Below are positions 53,398 through 62,569 of a stretch of DNA of 64,000 nucleotides, piece after piece; positions within the stretch are counted from its first letter, which is position 1; each line of letters starts with the position of its first letter. A model generated the notes under the pieces. That model was given only the letters and a program-made list of their open reading frames with translations, ran no database searches and was not told the DNA's origin. The translations under genes and the position numbers were made by a program. Source of the stretch: Acuticoccus yangtzensis (lineage in GTDB: Bacteria; Pseudomonadota; Alphaproteobacteria; Rhizobiales; Amorphaceae). The stretch spans positions 62,001-126,000 of the forward strand of contig NZ_MJUX01000009.1 of the NCBI RefSeq assembly GCF_001927245.1. The letters run 5' to 3'.

Positions 53398-53440
53398 TCC
53401 GCTTTCGCGACCCGTCGCCCTCACCACGAAGGATCGAACC

Positions 53441-54856
53441 ATGGCCGACACTGCGGCGACCGAAACCTGGCGCATGGGAGCGTGCGCTCTCGCAGAGCGT
53501 CTGGAGCGCGGTGCGGTCTCGCCGGTGGACCTCGTCGAGGAGAGCTTTGCGCGCATCGCCCGGCTGGACCCGGTGCTGAACGCCTTCGTGCATCTGGACC
53601 ATGAGGGCGCGCGCGCGGCGGCGGCGGAGGCGGCGGACCGCCAGCGCTCCGGCACCCGGCGCGGCCCGCTGGACGGCATCCCCGTCTCGGTGAAGGACAA
53701 CCTTTATGTGGCCGGGATGCCCGCCCGTTGGGGCAGCCTTCTCCTGAAGGATTTCGTGCCACCGCAGGACGACATCTGCGCCGAGCGGCTGAAGGCCGCG
53801 GGCGCCATCATCGTCGGCAAGACGACGACGCCCGAGTTCGCCCTCATGGGGCGCACCGAAAGCCGCCTCACCGGATCGACGCGCAACCCCTGGGACCCCG
53901 CGCTCACGCCGGGCGGGTCGAGCGGCGGGGCGGTCGCCTCCGTGGCGGCCGGCATGGTGCCGCTGGCGCTCGGCACCGACGCGGGTGGCTCCACCCGCAC
54001 CCCGGCCTCCTATACCGGGCTCGTCGGCCTGCGCGGCTCCAACGGGCGCGTTCCGCGGGCCTTCGGTTTTCCGCCGATGGCGCTCGACTTCCAGGCGATC
54101 GGCCTTTTCGCCCGCTCCATGGCCGACCTTGATCTTCTCCTGTCGGTTCTATCCGCGCCGGACGCGCGCGACCCGACCTCCCGTCTCCTGCCGCCTCTGC
54201 GTGACGAGAGCGGGCCGCGGCGCATCGGCTGGTTCACCGGCGTCGGCGGGCACAGCGCGGACGATGCGGTGATCGCCTCCCATGCGGACGCCCGGGCCGC
54301 GCTGGCCGATGCCGGTCACCAGTTGGTCGAGGTGGCACCGCCCTACGACCTCGACGAGCTGGCGGACCTCTGGGGCACGCTGACGGCCGCCGGCGCCGCC
54401 CGCGCAGCCGATCAACTGCCCGGAGATAAAAGCCTTCTCACCGACCAGATCGCGGGACTTCTCGCCAAGGGATCCGCGATCGGCGCGATGGACTATGTGC
54501 GCACGGTCGACCGGCTTCAGGCCTTCCGCCGGACGACGTCCGCGCAGTGGGGCGACGTCGACGCGCTGTTGATCCCCTCCGCCGCCTCCCCAGCCTTCGA
54601 CGCCGCGCGCGCCGCGCCGGAGACCATCGGCGGCGAGCCCGGGTCGATGAAGGCGCAAGGGATGTTCGGCGGCTGGGTCAACGCGATGGGCTATTGCGGC
54701 CTCAACGTCCCCGCACTGCCGCATCCGGACGGCCGGCCGATCGGCATGCAGATCGTGGTGCGCGCGGGCGACGACGCCGTGGCGCTCGGCCTCGGGCGCG
54801 CGCTGGAGGCCGCGCGCCCCTTAGCGGACCGCTGGCCCCTCCTCGCCTTGTCCTGA
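53441..54856 (+). CDS. Amidase (amidase signature family)
   Basis: A 471-residue amidase. The ATG at 53441 has AAGGA seven bases upstream; an upstream in-frame ATG overlapping the tctA stop is possible. The Ser-cisSer-Lys triad is visible: Lys in IPVSVKDNLYVAG, the cis-Ser in TPGGSSGGAVASVAAGM and the nucleophile Ser in GTDAGGSTRTPASYTGLVGLRGSNGR. It cleaves an amide to acid and ammonia. It follows tctA, so the operon probably imports and hydrolyses an amide-containing acid together with the cyclase. Confidence 0.9.
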   Translation: MADTAATETWRMGACALAERLERGAVSPVDLVEESFARIARLDPVLNAFVHLDHEGARAAAAEAADRQRSGTRRGPLDGIPVSVKDNLYVAGMPARWGSLLLKDFVPPQDDICAERLKAAGAIIVGKTTTPEFALMGRTESRLTGSTRNPWDPALTPGGSSGGAVASVAAGMVPLALGTDAGGSTRTPASYTGLVGLRGSNGRVPRAFGFPPMALDFQAIGLFARSMADLDLLLSVLSAPDARDPTSRLLPPLRDESGPRRIGWFTGVGGHSADDAVIASHADARAALADAGHQLVEVAPPYDLDELADLWGTLTAAGAARAADQLPGDKSLLTDQIAGLLAKGSAIGAMDYVRTVDRLQAFRRTTSAQWGDVDALLIPSAASPAFDAARAAPETIGGEPGSMKAQGMFGGWVNAMGYCGLNVPALPHPDGRPIGMQIVVRAGDDAVALGLGRALEAARPLADRWPLLALS

Positions 54857-55046
54857 CGCCGCCGGGGACACTCGCGCGCACGCCCCGCGCCCGAGGTCTG
54901 GTCGCCGCCATCCCGTCCCTCGCGACCGGCGGGGACGCGCCGAGCGGAAGGCGCGCTCGGACGGACCTGCACGGCGGCCCCGCACGAGCGCAGGGGAACG
55001 ATCCGCGCGCCTTGCCCGCTGTCCCCCCAATAGAAGGAGGCATCGC

Positions 55047-56045
55047 ATGAACAAACCGAAGCTTTGCGTCGCCGGGGCGAGCGGGCTCGTGGGGTCGAAC
55101 ATCGTCAAAGCCGCGCTCGCGGCGGGGTACGACGTTCACGGCACCATGCGCGACGCCACGGACGAAACCAAACGTCCGTGGCTGATGGCGCTCCCCGGCG
55201 CGGCCGAGCGACTGACGCTCCATTCCGCCGAGGCCGAGACCGGGGCCGGCTTCGACGCCGCGTTGAGCGGAGCGGACGCCGTCTTCATCGCCTGCTTTCC
55301 GCCGATCTATCGCGGCCGCGACGGTACGCCCGCACGCGAGCTCGATGCACAGCGCGGATTCGACGAGATCGTCCGCCCTGTGCGCGACGGGTGCCTGAAC
55401 GTCCTCGCCGCCGCCGAACGGCAAGGGGTCCGGACCGTGGTCCTGTGCTCGTCCACATCGTCGACGAACCCGCCCGTTCCCGTGGCGGTCAAGACGGAGG
55501 CGAATGCCGTCTCCGATCCCGACCAGCAGATGGCGGACGGCAAGTTCACCTCCGCCGAGAAGATCGTCATGGAGCGCGCGGCCGCCGAATTCTGCGCCGC
55601 CCACGCGATGCGTCTCGCCATCCTGCTGCCAACCATGATGCTGGGCCCCGTGGTCCTGCCGCAGCACCTCGACGGCGACTCGATGGCGCTGCCAACCGGG
55701 CTTCTCGCCGGCCGCAAGCGGCACGAGAGGGTTCCGGCCGGGTCGATCTCGCTGAGCCATGTGTAGGATGTCGGCAAGCTGTTCCTCGCCGCATACGAGA
55801 CCAGCGCCGAAGGCCGCTATTTCGCCGTCTACGACTCGTGGCCCTGGCGCGATCTCTATGCCGAGTTCGCCAAGCACGTGCCCGCCGCGTCGCTCCCCGC
55901 ACCGCTCGAGGGTGAGGCCGAACCGCCGACGCGCTTCGATTTCACCCGCCGCGACAGCCTCGGCGTTGCGATGCGCGACATTCCGGCGACCATCGCCCAG
56001 ACCATGGACTGGCTGAAGAGCGACCCCTTCAAGGGCGCCGCTTGA
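55047..56045 (+). pseudogene. NAD-dependent epimerase/reductase gene interrupted by one in-frame amber codon
   Basis: A 332-codon frame of the extended SDR/NmrA type. The N-terminus has the Rossmann motif LCVAGASGLVGSNIVKAAL, with a perfect AGAAGGAGG site before the ATG at 55047. Codon 240 (55764-55766) is TAG inside the conserved SLSHV-x-DVGKLFLAA stretch. The frame then continues with normal protein (FAVYDSWPWRDLYAEFAKHV...DWLKSDPFKGAA) to TGA at 56043. There is no frameshift, so it is either a recent nonsense mutation or a sequencing error. The residue lost is probably an Asp, Lys or Arg in the usual HVxDV motif. The first 239 residues could still be made. Confidence 0.85.
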
Positions 56046-56070
56046 GCGACCCCTCCAAGGGCGCCGCCTG
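56019..56070 (+). repeat. 26-bp tandem duplication at the end of the epimerase gene
   Basis: Two copies of a 26-bp unit starting AGCGACCCC and ending GCCGCYTG (24 of 26 identical) lie back to back, and a third copy begins (AGCGACG). The first unit encodes the last residues SDPFKGAA and stop; the second repeats them after the stop. Confidence 0.85.
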
Positions 56071-56136
56071 AGCGACGCCGTGCAGAGCCGTTACCGGGCG
56101 GCGGCCGGGTTCGCCCGGTCGCCGCCCGCGGTTTGC

Positions 56137-56904
56137 TCACGAGAGCAGGAACGCCTTCAGCGGCATCCAGAGGCCCATCACAATCATCATCAGGCTCTCG
56201 GTGAGGGACACGAAGCCGAGCGGCACGGACGAGCCGCCCCCCACGCAGGCGCACTTCAGCTCGCGCTTGTCGACATAGACCGCCTTGAAGATGCTGACCG
56301 CGCCCACCGTGCCGATAAAAAAGGCCACCGGGGCGGCCAGAAAGATCAGCGCGCCGGCGGTCATCGCGATACCGGCGAAGGCTTCGGCGAAGGGATAGAT
56401 CTTGCCGTAGGGCACCCAGCGCTTGGCGAGGAGGTCGTAGTTCAGGAACATCGTGGAGAAGCTCTCGACGTCCTGCAGCTTCTGGATGGCGAGGATCGTC
56501 ATCGACAGCGAAATGAACCATTCCGCGCCACGCAGCGTCAGCGGATTGCCGTACTGGTGGAACGAGAGCCCGAGCGCCAGCAGCGCAGCCACCGCGAAGA
56601 TGGCGATCACCGGCTGATAGGTGGTGTCGCTCTGCTGATCCTTCGGCGGGTCGATCCCGAAGTGAACGCGCAGATCGTCGTAGCCGCCGACACGCCGGCC
56701 GTCGATGAAGGTTTGCGGCGTCGTCTCGACACCGTGCTCCTTCATGAAGGCTTCGGTCTCGGCCCGCGTTGTCAGATGATGGTCCTCGACCCGCAAGCCT
56801 CGACGCTCCAACAGATCCTTCGACTTCAGGCCGAAGGGGCAGGTGTGCTCGGGCATGACCATTCGGTAGAGGGTGGCCGTCTTCGCAGGAACGTGCTGCT
56901 GCAT
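56137..56904 (-). CDS. Glutaredoxin-like / MauE-DoxX membrane fusion
   Basis: A 255-residue protein. Residues 1-85 are a glutaredoxin-like domain (ATLYRMVMPEHTCPFGLKSKDLLERRG; TTPQTFIDGRRVGGYDDL) with a single-Cys active site (CPFG). Residues about 95-255 form four helices of a MauE/DoxX-type quinone- or thiol-redox membrane protein, with a Cys pair in ELKCACVGGG. The combination resembles electron-relay proteins moving reducing power across the membrane. A strong AAGGAGGA site precedes the ATG. It is 116 bp downstream of the DUF305 gene on the same strand. Confidence 0.87.
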   Translation of the reverse strand: MQQHVPAKTATLYRMVMPEHTCPFGLKSKDLLERRGLRVEDHHLTTRAETEAFMKEHGVETTPQTFIDGRRVGGYDDLRVHFGIDPPKDQQSDTTYQPVIAIFAVAALLALGLSFHQYGNPLTLRGAEWFISLSMTILAIQKLQDVESFSTMFLNYDLLAKRWVPYGKIYPFAEAFAGIAMTAGALIFLAAPVAFFIGTVGAVSIFKAVYVDKRELKCACVGGGSSVPLGFVSLTESLMMIVMGLWMPLKAFLLS

Positions 56905-57020
56905 GGTTGTCCTCCTTCAGACGCGTCTTTCGACTGCCGTGGGATCGCCGGGCTCATCCGTGCCTCGATCCGGCATGGCGGTTGGGGGCGCCGGGCGCGT
57001 GTGCCGCGCTCGACCAGGTG

Positions 57021-57890
57021 TCAGGCGCCGCAGCCATAGGTGCCGATATATCCGGTGCTCAGCCCCCTCTCGAGGGTCATGCTGAGGGTGGCCGCGGTCC
57101 GCGATCCGTCCGTTTCGCCAAGCGCATCCTCGCCGGGGCCGCCGATCTCCATCACGATGCCCGGAGCCGCCGCGGTCGGTCCTGTCGTCAGGGTCGCGGC
57201 GTCCGCCTCCAGGCGCACGAGGTCGCCGCTGATCTTGACGAGGGCGGACCCGTCGTCCGCCAGGGCGAGCACCGGGCGGCTGCCCTCGATGTAGGTGAAG
57301 GTGCACCGGGCCCCGGCGGGAAGCGCTTCGGCCATCTCCGCGCCCGAGATGAACTGGGGATCGAGAGTGGCGATGTCGGCCGTCGAAAGCGCGTCGTCCA
57401 GCGTCACGACAGCGGCCGGCTCCGTCTGCTGCCCCGCCGCGTCGCCCGTCCTCTCGATCGAGTCGATGAGGTAGCGCATCTCGGCGATCTCTTTGTCTTG
57501 GGCGTAAATGATCTCGTCGGCCAACTTGCGCACCCGCGGGTCCGAGATATCGGCGCGACTTGACGTCATGATCGCGATCGAATGGTGGGGAATCATCGCC
57601 CGCATGTAGGACGTGTCGCCGACGGTGATCTGACTGCGGACCAAGTAGAGCGATCCGGCGAAGACGACGGCGGACACCGCGAAGATGACCGCATTCAACC
57701 GCATGTTCTTGTACATGCCGAGCATGAAGGCGAGCATGATGATCGCCATGGTCGCGCCCATCATGATCGCCATGTAGGTGCGCGTCTCTGAGAAGAACAC
57801 ATGCTCGAAGAGGTATGTGTTCAGATACATCAGCCCGAACATGATGATGGTCGACGTCACGATCATCGCGCCGAATCGGAGATAGGACAT
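57021..57890 (-). CDS. Membrane DUF305 protein with C-terminal extension
   Basis: A 289-residue protein. The ATG at 57890 follows AAGGAGGG. Three hydrophobic helices (about 8-105) lead to a DUF305 segment: TSYMRAMIPHHSIAIMTSSRADISDPRVRKLADEIIYAQDKEIAEM, with the M-x4-HH-x3-M pattern linked to metal (often copper) handling. Residues about 150-289 are an extra domain with a Cys pair (GARCTFTYIEG, TYGCGA) that I do not recognise. It probably lies in the periplasm. Upstream of the glutaredoxin-MauE gene, so a shared redox or metal role is plausible. Confidence 0.86.
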   Translation of the reverse strand: MSYLRFGAMIVTSTIIMFGLMYLNTYLFEHVFFSETRTYMAIMMGATMAIIMLAFMLGMYKNMRLNAVIFAVSAVVFAGSLYLVRSQITVGDTSYMRAMIPHHSIAIMTSSRADISDPRVRKLADEIIYAQDKEIAEMRYLIDSIERTGDAAGQQTEPAAVVTLDDALSTADIATLDPQFISGAEMAEALPAGARCTFTYIEGSRPVLALADDGSALVKISGDLVRLEADAATLTTGPTAAAPGIVMEIGGPGEDALGETDGSRTAATLSMTLERGLSTGYIGTYGCGA

Positions 57891-58240
57891 ACTCTCACCC
57901 TCCTTGCGTCCAAAGGGGTAAGGCAAAGGCGGGTGGGATTGTTCCAGGCTGGGCGCCGCCGCCGGCCGCCCGCGGACCGGTCCCGCGGCATGGTTCGGCC
58001 GCCCGGGCCGCTTCTTCAGGAGGCCGGTTTGCGGGGCGGTGTGGCGGTCACGCCTCATATACGTATGATAAGTGACGCTTAGGGCACCCCGAACCGGCGC
58101 CCCGACGATGGGCGACCACCGGAAGCGACGCATGGGAGAACGGCACTGCCCCTTACCATGGACGTGTCTCGGCGCCGTCTCGGTGCCGCGTCCGGCCGGT
58201 GCCGCCCCTAGGACGCTCGACAAGGACAGGTGGACACAGC
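57891..58240. other. Divergent promoter region between DUF305 gene and chaA
   Basis: A 350-bp region with no gene. An AT-rich patch with an 8-bp palindrome ATACGTAT (58059-58066) in TCATATACGTATGATA is the likely promoter or operator site. Confidence 0.45.
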
Positions 58241-59323
58241 GTGCATATGAATTCGTGGCGGGTCATCGCCCTGCCGGTGGCCGCGGCGGCCGTTGCGGTC
58301 TTGGAACACGCCGAGCTGCTCAACCTTCATTCCCTGCCGGTGCTGATCGTCGCCGTCGCCTTCCTGATCGGGACCGTGTTCTGCGCCGTCCACCATGCCG
58401 AAGTGATCGCGCTGAAGATCGGCGAGCCGTTGGGGTCGCTCGTCCTCGCCGTCGCGGTCACGGTGATCGAGGTCTCGCTGGTCATCTCGATCATGATGGC
58501 AACGCCGGAGACCAGCTCCGAGGTGGCGCGGGACACGGTGTTCGCGGCCATGATGATCGTGCTGACCGGCATCGTCGGCGTCTGCCTTCTCACCGGCGGT
58601 CTTAGGCACCGCGAGCAGGCGTTTCATGCGCAGGGTGCCATGGGCGCGCTCAGCGTCTTGGCGACGCTCGCCACGTTGGCGCTGATCCTGCCGAACTATA
58701 CGGTCGCGGTGCACGGCCCTTATTATTCCCAAGGCCAGCTCATCGCGGTGAGCGCCATCTCGCTCGCGCTTTATTTCCTGTTCCTGTTCGTGCAGTCCTT
58801 CCGCCACCGCGAATATTTCCTTGATGCTGCCGTTGCCGGGGACGTCGGCTCCGCGGTCACCATCACGCCCGCGACCGTCCTCACCAGCATCGTGATGCTG
58901 CTCGTCTCGCTCACGGCCGTGGTGCTGATCGCGGAAGGCCTGTCGCCGGTGCTGGACGACGCGATCGAGTCGAGCGGCCTTCCGTCCTCCTTCGTCGGCG
59001 TCGTCATCGCGGCGGTGATCCTGCTGCCGGAGTCGATCGCCGCCTTCAGGGCCGCGCGCGAGAACCGCATTCAGCAGAGCCTCAATCTGGCGTTCGGGTC
59101 GGTGCTCGCCAGCATCGGGCTGACCATCCCGGCGGTCGCCATGGCCTCGGTCCTTCTCGACATCCCGCTCGGACTCGGCCTCGAGGCCGAACACACGTTG
59201 CTCCTGGTGCTCGCCCTCTTCACCACCATGCTGACGATGGTCACCGGGCGCAGCAATATTCTGCAAGGCGGCGTCCACCTCGTGATCTTCGTCGCCTTCC
59301 TCGTCATCGCAGCGATCCCCTGA
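58241..59323 (+). CDS. chaA: Calcium:proton antiporter (ChaA/CaCA family)
   Basis: A 360-residue membrane protein with 10-11 helices. Both CaCA alpha repeats are visible: AVTVIEVSLVISIMMATPETSSEVARDTVFAAMMIV in the N-half and VIAAVILLPESIAAFRAARENRIQQSLNLAFGSVLASIGLTIPAVA in the C-half, each with the conserved Glu needed for ion exchange. The start is GTG at 58241 (ATG two codons later), behind AAGGACAGG. It probably exports Ca2+ or Na+ in exchange for H+. Confidence 0.88.
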   Translation: MHMNSWRVIALPVAAAAVAVLEHAELLNLHSLPVLIVAVAFLIGTVFCAVHHAEVIALKIGEPLGSLVLAVAVTVIEVSLVISIMMATPETSSEVARDTVFAAMMIVLTGIVGVCLLTGGLRHREQAFHAQGAMGALSVLATLATLALILPNYTVAVHGPYYSQGQLIAVSAISLALYFLFLFVQSFRHREYFLDAAVAGDVGSAVTITPATVLTSIVMLLVSLTAVVLIAEGLSPVLDDAIESSGLPSSFVGVVIAAVILLPESIAAFRAARENRIQQSLNLAFGSVLASIGLTIPAVAMASVLLDIPLGLGLEAEHTLLLVLALFTTMLTMVTGRSNILQGGVHLVIFVAFLVIAAIP

Positions 59324-59609
59324 CCCGGCCGGCCCCGCGGCCGACGACCCCTGCCCGCCGCGCCGTTCCGGTGACCGGGCACCGGCACGGGGGGCGGGCT
59401 AGCTCGGGACCATCGAGCCGGGCTAATCCTCGCGCGTGCCGCAACGGCAGCGTCACGCGGCTGCGGCACATGCGGGCCGGATCCACGCGGCACCGGCGCA
59501 AGAACTTGAAAAGCTTTCGCAGACTGCTCAAAGAAGGAGCCGCTACCGGGACCCGCACGTGGTGCTGCCCGGCTGGACGCTTGCCAACGTGTCGGACGGG
59601 GAAAGAACC

Positions 59610-62402
59610 ATGAGCCTTTACGAAGACTATCTGTCGGAAATCGAGACCCGCAAGGCCGAAGGGTTGAGCCCCAAGCCGATCGACGATGCCGCGCTCCTGC
59701 GGGAGGTGATCGCGCACATCGAGGACCCGGCGAGCCCGCACCGGGCCGACTGCCTGCACTACTTCACCTACAACACGCTGCCGGGCACCACGAGCGCGGC
59801 CGGTGAAAAGGCGCAGTTCCTGAAGCGGATCATCGATGGTGACGCGGTGGTCCCCGAGATCACCCCCGCCTTCGCGTTCGAGCTTCTATCCCACATGAAG
59901 GGCGGCCCGTCGGTCAAGGTGCTTCTCGACCTCGCGCTCGGCGAGGACGAGGCGAACGCGCGCGACGCCGGCGAGGTTCTGAAGACGCAGGTCTTCCTCT
60001 ACGAAGCCGACACGGACCGCCTGAAGGCCGCCTACGAGGCCGGCAACCCCGTCGCCGAAGACATCCTGAAGAGCTACGCCGAGGCGGAATTCTTCACCAA
60101 GCTTCCCGATGTCGAGGACGAGATCGAGGTGGTGACCTACATCGCCGCCGAGGGTGACATCTCCACCGACCTCCTTTCGCCCGGCAACCAGGCCCACTCG
60201 CGCTCGGACCGCGAGCTGCACGGCAAGTGCATGATCTCCGAGCAGGCGCAGAAGGAAATCGAGGCGCTCAAGCTGCAGCATCCCGGCAAGCGGGTGATGC
60301 TGATCGCCGAGAAGGGCACCATGGGCGTCGGCTCCTCGCGCATGTCGGGCGTCAACAACGTCGCGCTGTGGACCGGCAAGCAGGCCTCGCCCTACGTGCC
60401 GTTCGTCAATTATGCGCCGGTCGTGGCGGGCACCAACGGGATTTCGCCGATCTTCCTCACCACGGTCGGGGTGACGGGTGGCATCGGCGTCGACCTCAAG
60501 AACTGGGTGAAGGTGCTGGGCGAGGACGGCAAACCGATCCTCGGCAACGACGGCAACCCGATCCTGGAACAGAAATATTCCGTCGCCACCGGCACCGTTC
60601 TGAAGATCGACACCCGCAGCAAGAAGCTCCTCACCGAGGACGGCGGGGAAGAGCTGGCCGACATCGCCGACAGCTTCACCCCGCAGAAGGTGGAGTTCAT
60701 GAAGGCGGGCAGCTCCTACGCCATCGTCTTCGGCAAGATGCTGCAGACCTTCGCGTGTGAGACGCTGGGCATCCCGCTGAAGTCGGCCTTCGCCCCGGCG
60801 CGTGAGATCAGCCACGAGGGCCAGGGTCTGACGGCGGTGGAGAAGATCTTCAACGCCAACGCCCGCGGCAAGGCGACCGACAAGCCGCTCCACGCCGGGT
60901 CCGACGTGCGCGTGAAGGTCAACATCGTCGGCAGCCAGGACACCACCGGCCTCATGACCTCGCAGGAGCTCGAGGCGATGGCGGCCACGGTCATCTCGCC
61001 GTCGGTCGACGGGGCGTTCCAGTCCGGCTGTCACACAGCCTCGGTGTGGGATCTGAAGGCGCAGGCCAACACGCCGCGGCTTATGGCGTTCATGAACCGC
61101 TTCGGCCTGATCACCGCGCGCGATCCCAAAGGCGTCTATCACTCCATGACGGACGTCATCCACAAGGTGCTGAACGACATCACCGTGGACGATTGGGCCA
61201 TCATCATCGGCGGTGACAGCCATACGCGCATGTCGAAGGGCGTGGCGTTCGGGGCCGACTCGGGCACCGTGGCGCTGGCGTTGGCCACCGGTGAGGCGAC
61301 GATGCCGATCCCGCAGTCGGTCAAGGTGACCTTCAAGGGCGAGATGGCGCCCCACATGGACTTCCGCGACGTCGTCCACGCGACGCAGGCGCAGATGTTG
61401 GCCCAGCATGGCGACAACGTCTTCCAGGGCCGCGTGATCGAGGTTCACACCGGCACGCTGCTGGCGGACCAGGCCTTCACCTTCACCGACTGGACGGCCG
61501 AGATGAAGGCCAAGGCCTCCATCTGCATCACCGACGACGAGACGCTGATCCAGTCGCTGGAGATCGCCAAGTCGCGCATCGCCATCATGATCGAGAAGGG
61601 CATGGACAACGAGGCGGGCATGCTGGCCGGCCTGATCGCCATTGCCGACAACCGGATCGCGCAGATCCGCTCGGGCGAGAAGCCGGCGCTGAAGCCTGAC
61701 GACAATGCGAAATATTTCGCCGAAGTCGTCGTCGACCTCGATGCGATCGTGGAGCCGATGATCGCCGATCCGGACGTCGAGAACCCGGACCCGTCGCGCC
61801 GCTACACGCACGACACGATCCGGCCGATCTCGTACTACGGTGCGCAGAAGAAGGTCGATCTCGGCTTCGTCGGCTCCTGCATGGTGCACAAGGGCGACAT
61901 CAAGATCGTCGCGCAGATGTTGCGCAACTTGGAGGCCGACCAGGGCAAGGTGGAGTTCCAGGCGCCGCTGGTGGTCGCCGCGCCGACCTACAACATCATC
62001 GACGAGTTGAAGGAAGAGGGCGACTGGGAGATCCTGCAGAAATATTGCGGGTTCGAGTTCGACGACGCGGCGCCGAAAACCAACGCGCGCACGGCGTACG
62101 AGAACATCCTCTACCTCGAGCGGCCGGGCTGTAACCTTTGCATGGGCAACCAGGAGAAGGCGGCGAAGGGCGACACGGTGCTGGCCACGTCGACCCGCCT
62201 CTTCCAGGGCCGCGTCGTCGCCGATTCGGAGACGAAGAAGGGCGAGTCCCTGCTCGGCTCTACGCCGGTCGTCGTGCTGTCGGCCATTCTGGGCCGCACG
62301 CCGACGCTCGAGGAGTACAAAGGTGCCGTCGAGGGGATCGACCTGACAAAGTTCGCTCCGCCGGTGAAGACGCCGCTGGACAGCCTGTCGGTCCACTTCT
62401 GA
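59610..62402 (+). CDS. acnB: Aconitate hydratase B (aconitase / 2-methylisocitrate dehydratase)
   Basis: A 930-residue AcnB-type aconitase. The N-terminal HEAT-like region (about 1-170) and swivel region precede the catalytic domains. The iron-sulfur cysteines lie in FVGSCMVHKGD and RPGCNLCMGNQ. Substrate motifs include KGTMGVGSSRMSGVNN, IVGSQDTTGLMTSQELEAM, IIGGDSHTRMSKGVAFGADSGTVALALATGEA and VLATSTRLFQGRV. It is about 65 residues longer than E. coli AcnB, mostly an insertion near 290-350 (GEDGKPILGNDGNPIL). It catalyses citrate to isocitrate in the TCA cycle and may serve the 2-methylcitrate cycle. The ATG at 59610 follows GGGAAAG. Confidence 0.95.
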   Translation: MSLYEDYLSEIETRKAEGLSPKPIDDAALLREVIAHIEDPASPHRADCLHYFTYNTLPGTTSAAGEKAQFLKRIIDGDAVVPEITPAFAFELLSHMKGGPSVKVLLDLALGEDEANARDAGEVLKTQVFLYEADTDRLKAAYEAGNPVAEDILKSYAEAEFFTKLPDVEDEIEVVTYIAAEGDISTDLLSPGNQAHSRSDRELHGKCMISEQAQKEIEALKLQHPGKRVMLIAEKGTMGVGSSRMSGVNNVALWTGKQASPYVPFVNYAPVVAGTNGISPIFLTTVGVTGGIGVDLKNWVKVLGEDGKPILGNDGNPILEQKYSVATGTVLKIDTRSKKLLTEDGGEELADIADSFTPQKVEFMKAGSSYAIVFGKMLQTFACETLGIPLKSAFAPAREISHEGQGLTAVEKIFNANARGKATDKPLHAGSDVRVKVNIVGSQDTTGLMTSQELEAMAATVISPSVDGAFQSGCHTASVWDLKAQANTPRLMAFMNRFGLITARDPKGVYHSMTDVIHKVLNDITVDDWAIIIGGDSHTRMSKGVAFGADSGTVALALATGEATMPIPQSVKVTFKGEMAPHMDFRDVVHATQAQMLAQHGDNVFQGRVIEVHTGTLLADQAFTFTDWTAEMKAKASICITDDETLIQSLEIAKSRIAIMIEKGMDNEAGMLAGLIAIADNRIAQIRSGEKPALKPDDNAKYFAEVVVDLDAIVEPMIADPDVENPDPSRRYTHDTIRPISYYGAQKKVDLGFVGSCMVHKGDIKIVAQMLRNLEADQGKVEFQAPLVVAAPTYNIIDELKEEGDWEILQKYCGFEFDDAAPKTNARTAYENILYLERPGCNLCMGNQEKAAKGDTVLATSTRLFQGRVVADSETKKGESLLGSTPVVVLSAILGRTPTLEEYKGAVEGIDLTKFAPPVKTPLDSLSVHF

Positions 62403-62434
62403 TCCGGCGCGACCGGGACCACGGCTGAGACCTC

Positions 62435-62468
62435 TCCCGCTCCGCTGGCCCACGCCTGCGGAGCGGGA
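62435..62468. terminator. Hairpin downstream of acnB
   Basis: TCCCGCTCCGC (62435-62445) pairs perfectly with GCGGAGCGGGA (62458-62468) around a 12-nt loop, between convergent acnB and the rhodanese gene. There is no T-run. Confidence 0.65.
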
Positions 62469-62475
62469 CGGGATC

Positions 62476-62509
62476 GCGGCGCGCTCACCCCGTCGGCGGG
62501 GCGCGCCGC
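62476..62509. terminator. Second hairpin between acnB and rhodanese gene
   Basis: GCGGCGCGC (62476-62484) pairs with GCGCGCCGC (62501-62509); a 16-nt loop. With the preceding hairpin it forms a double barrier between convergent transcripts. Confidence 0.55.
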
Positions 62510-62569
62510 TGTTCGCACAATGTGGCAGGCGAAGGACCGGCGGGAACGAGACCCGCGGTCACGCAGCGG

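Noticed and set aside
59886-62453. An 855-codon open frame opposite acnB
   Set aside because: Shadow of acnB; no recognisable domain.
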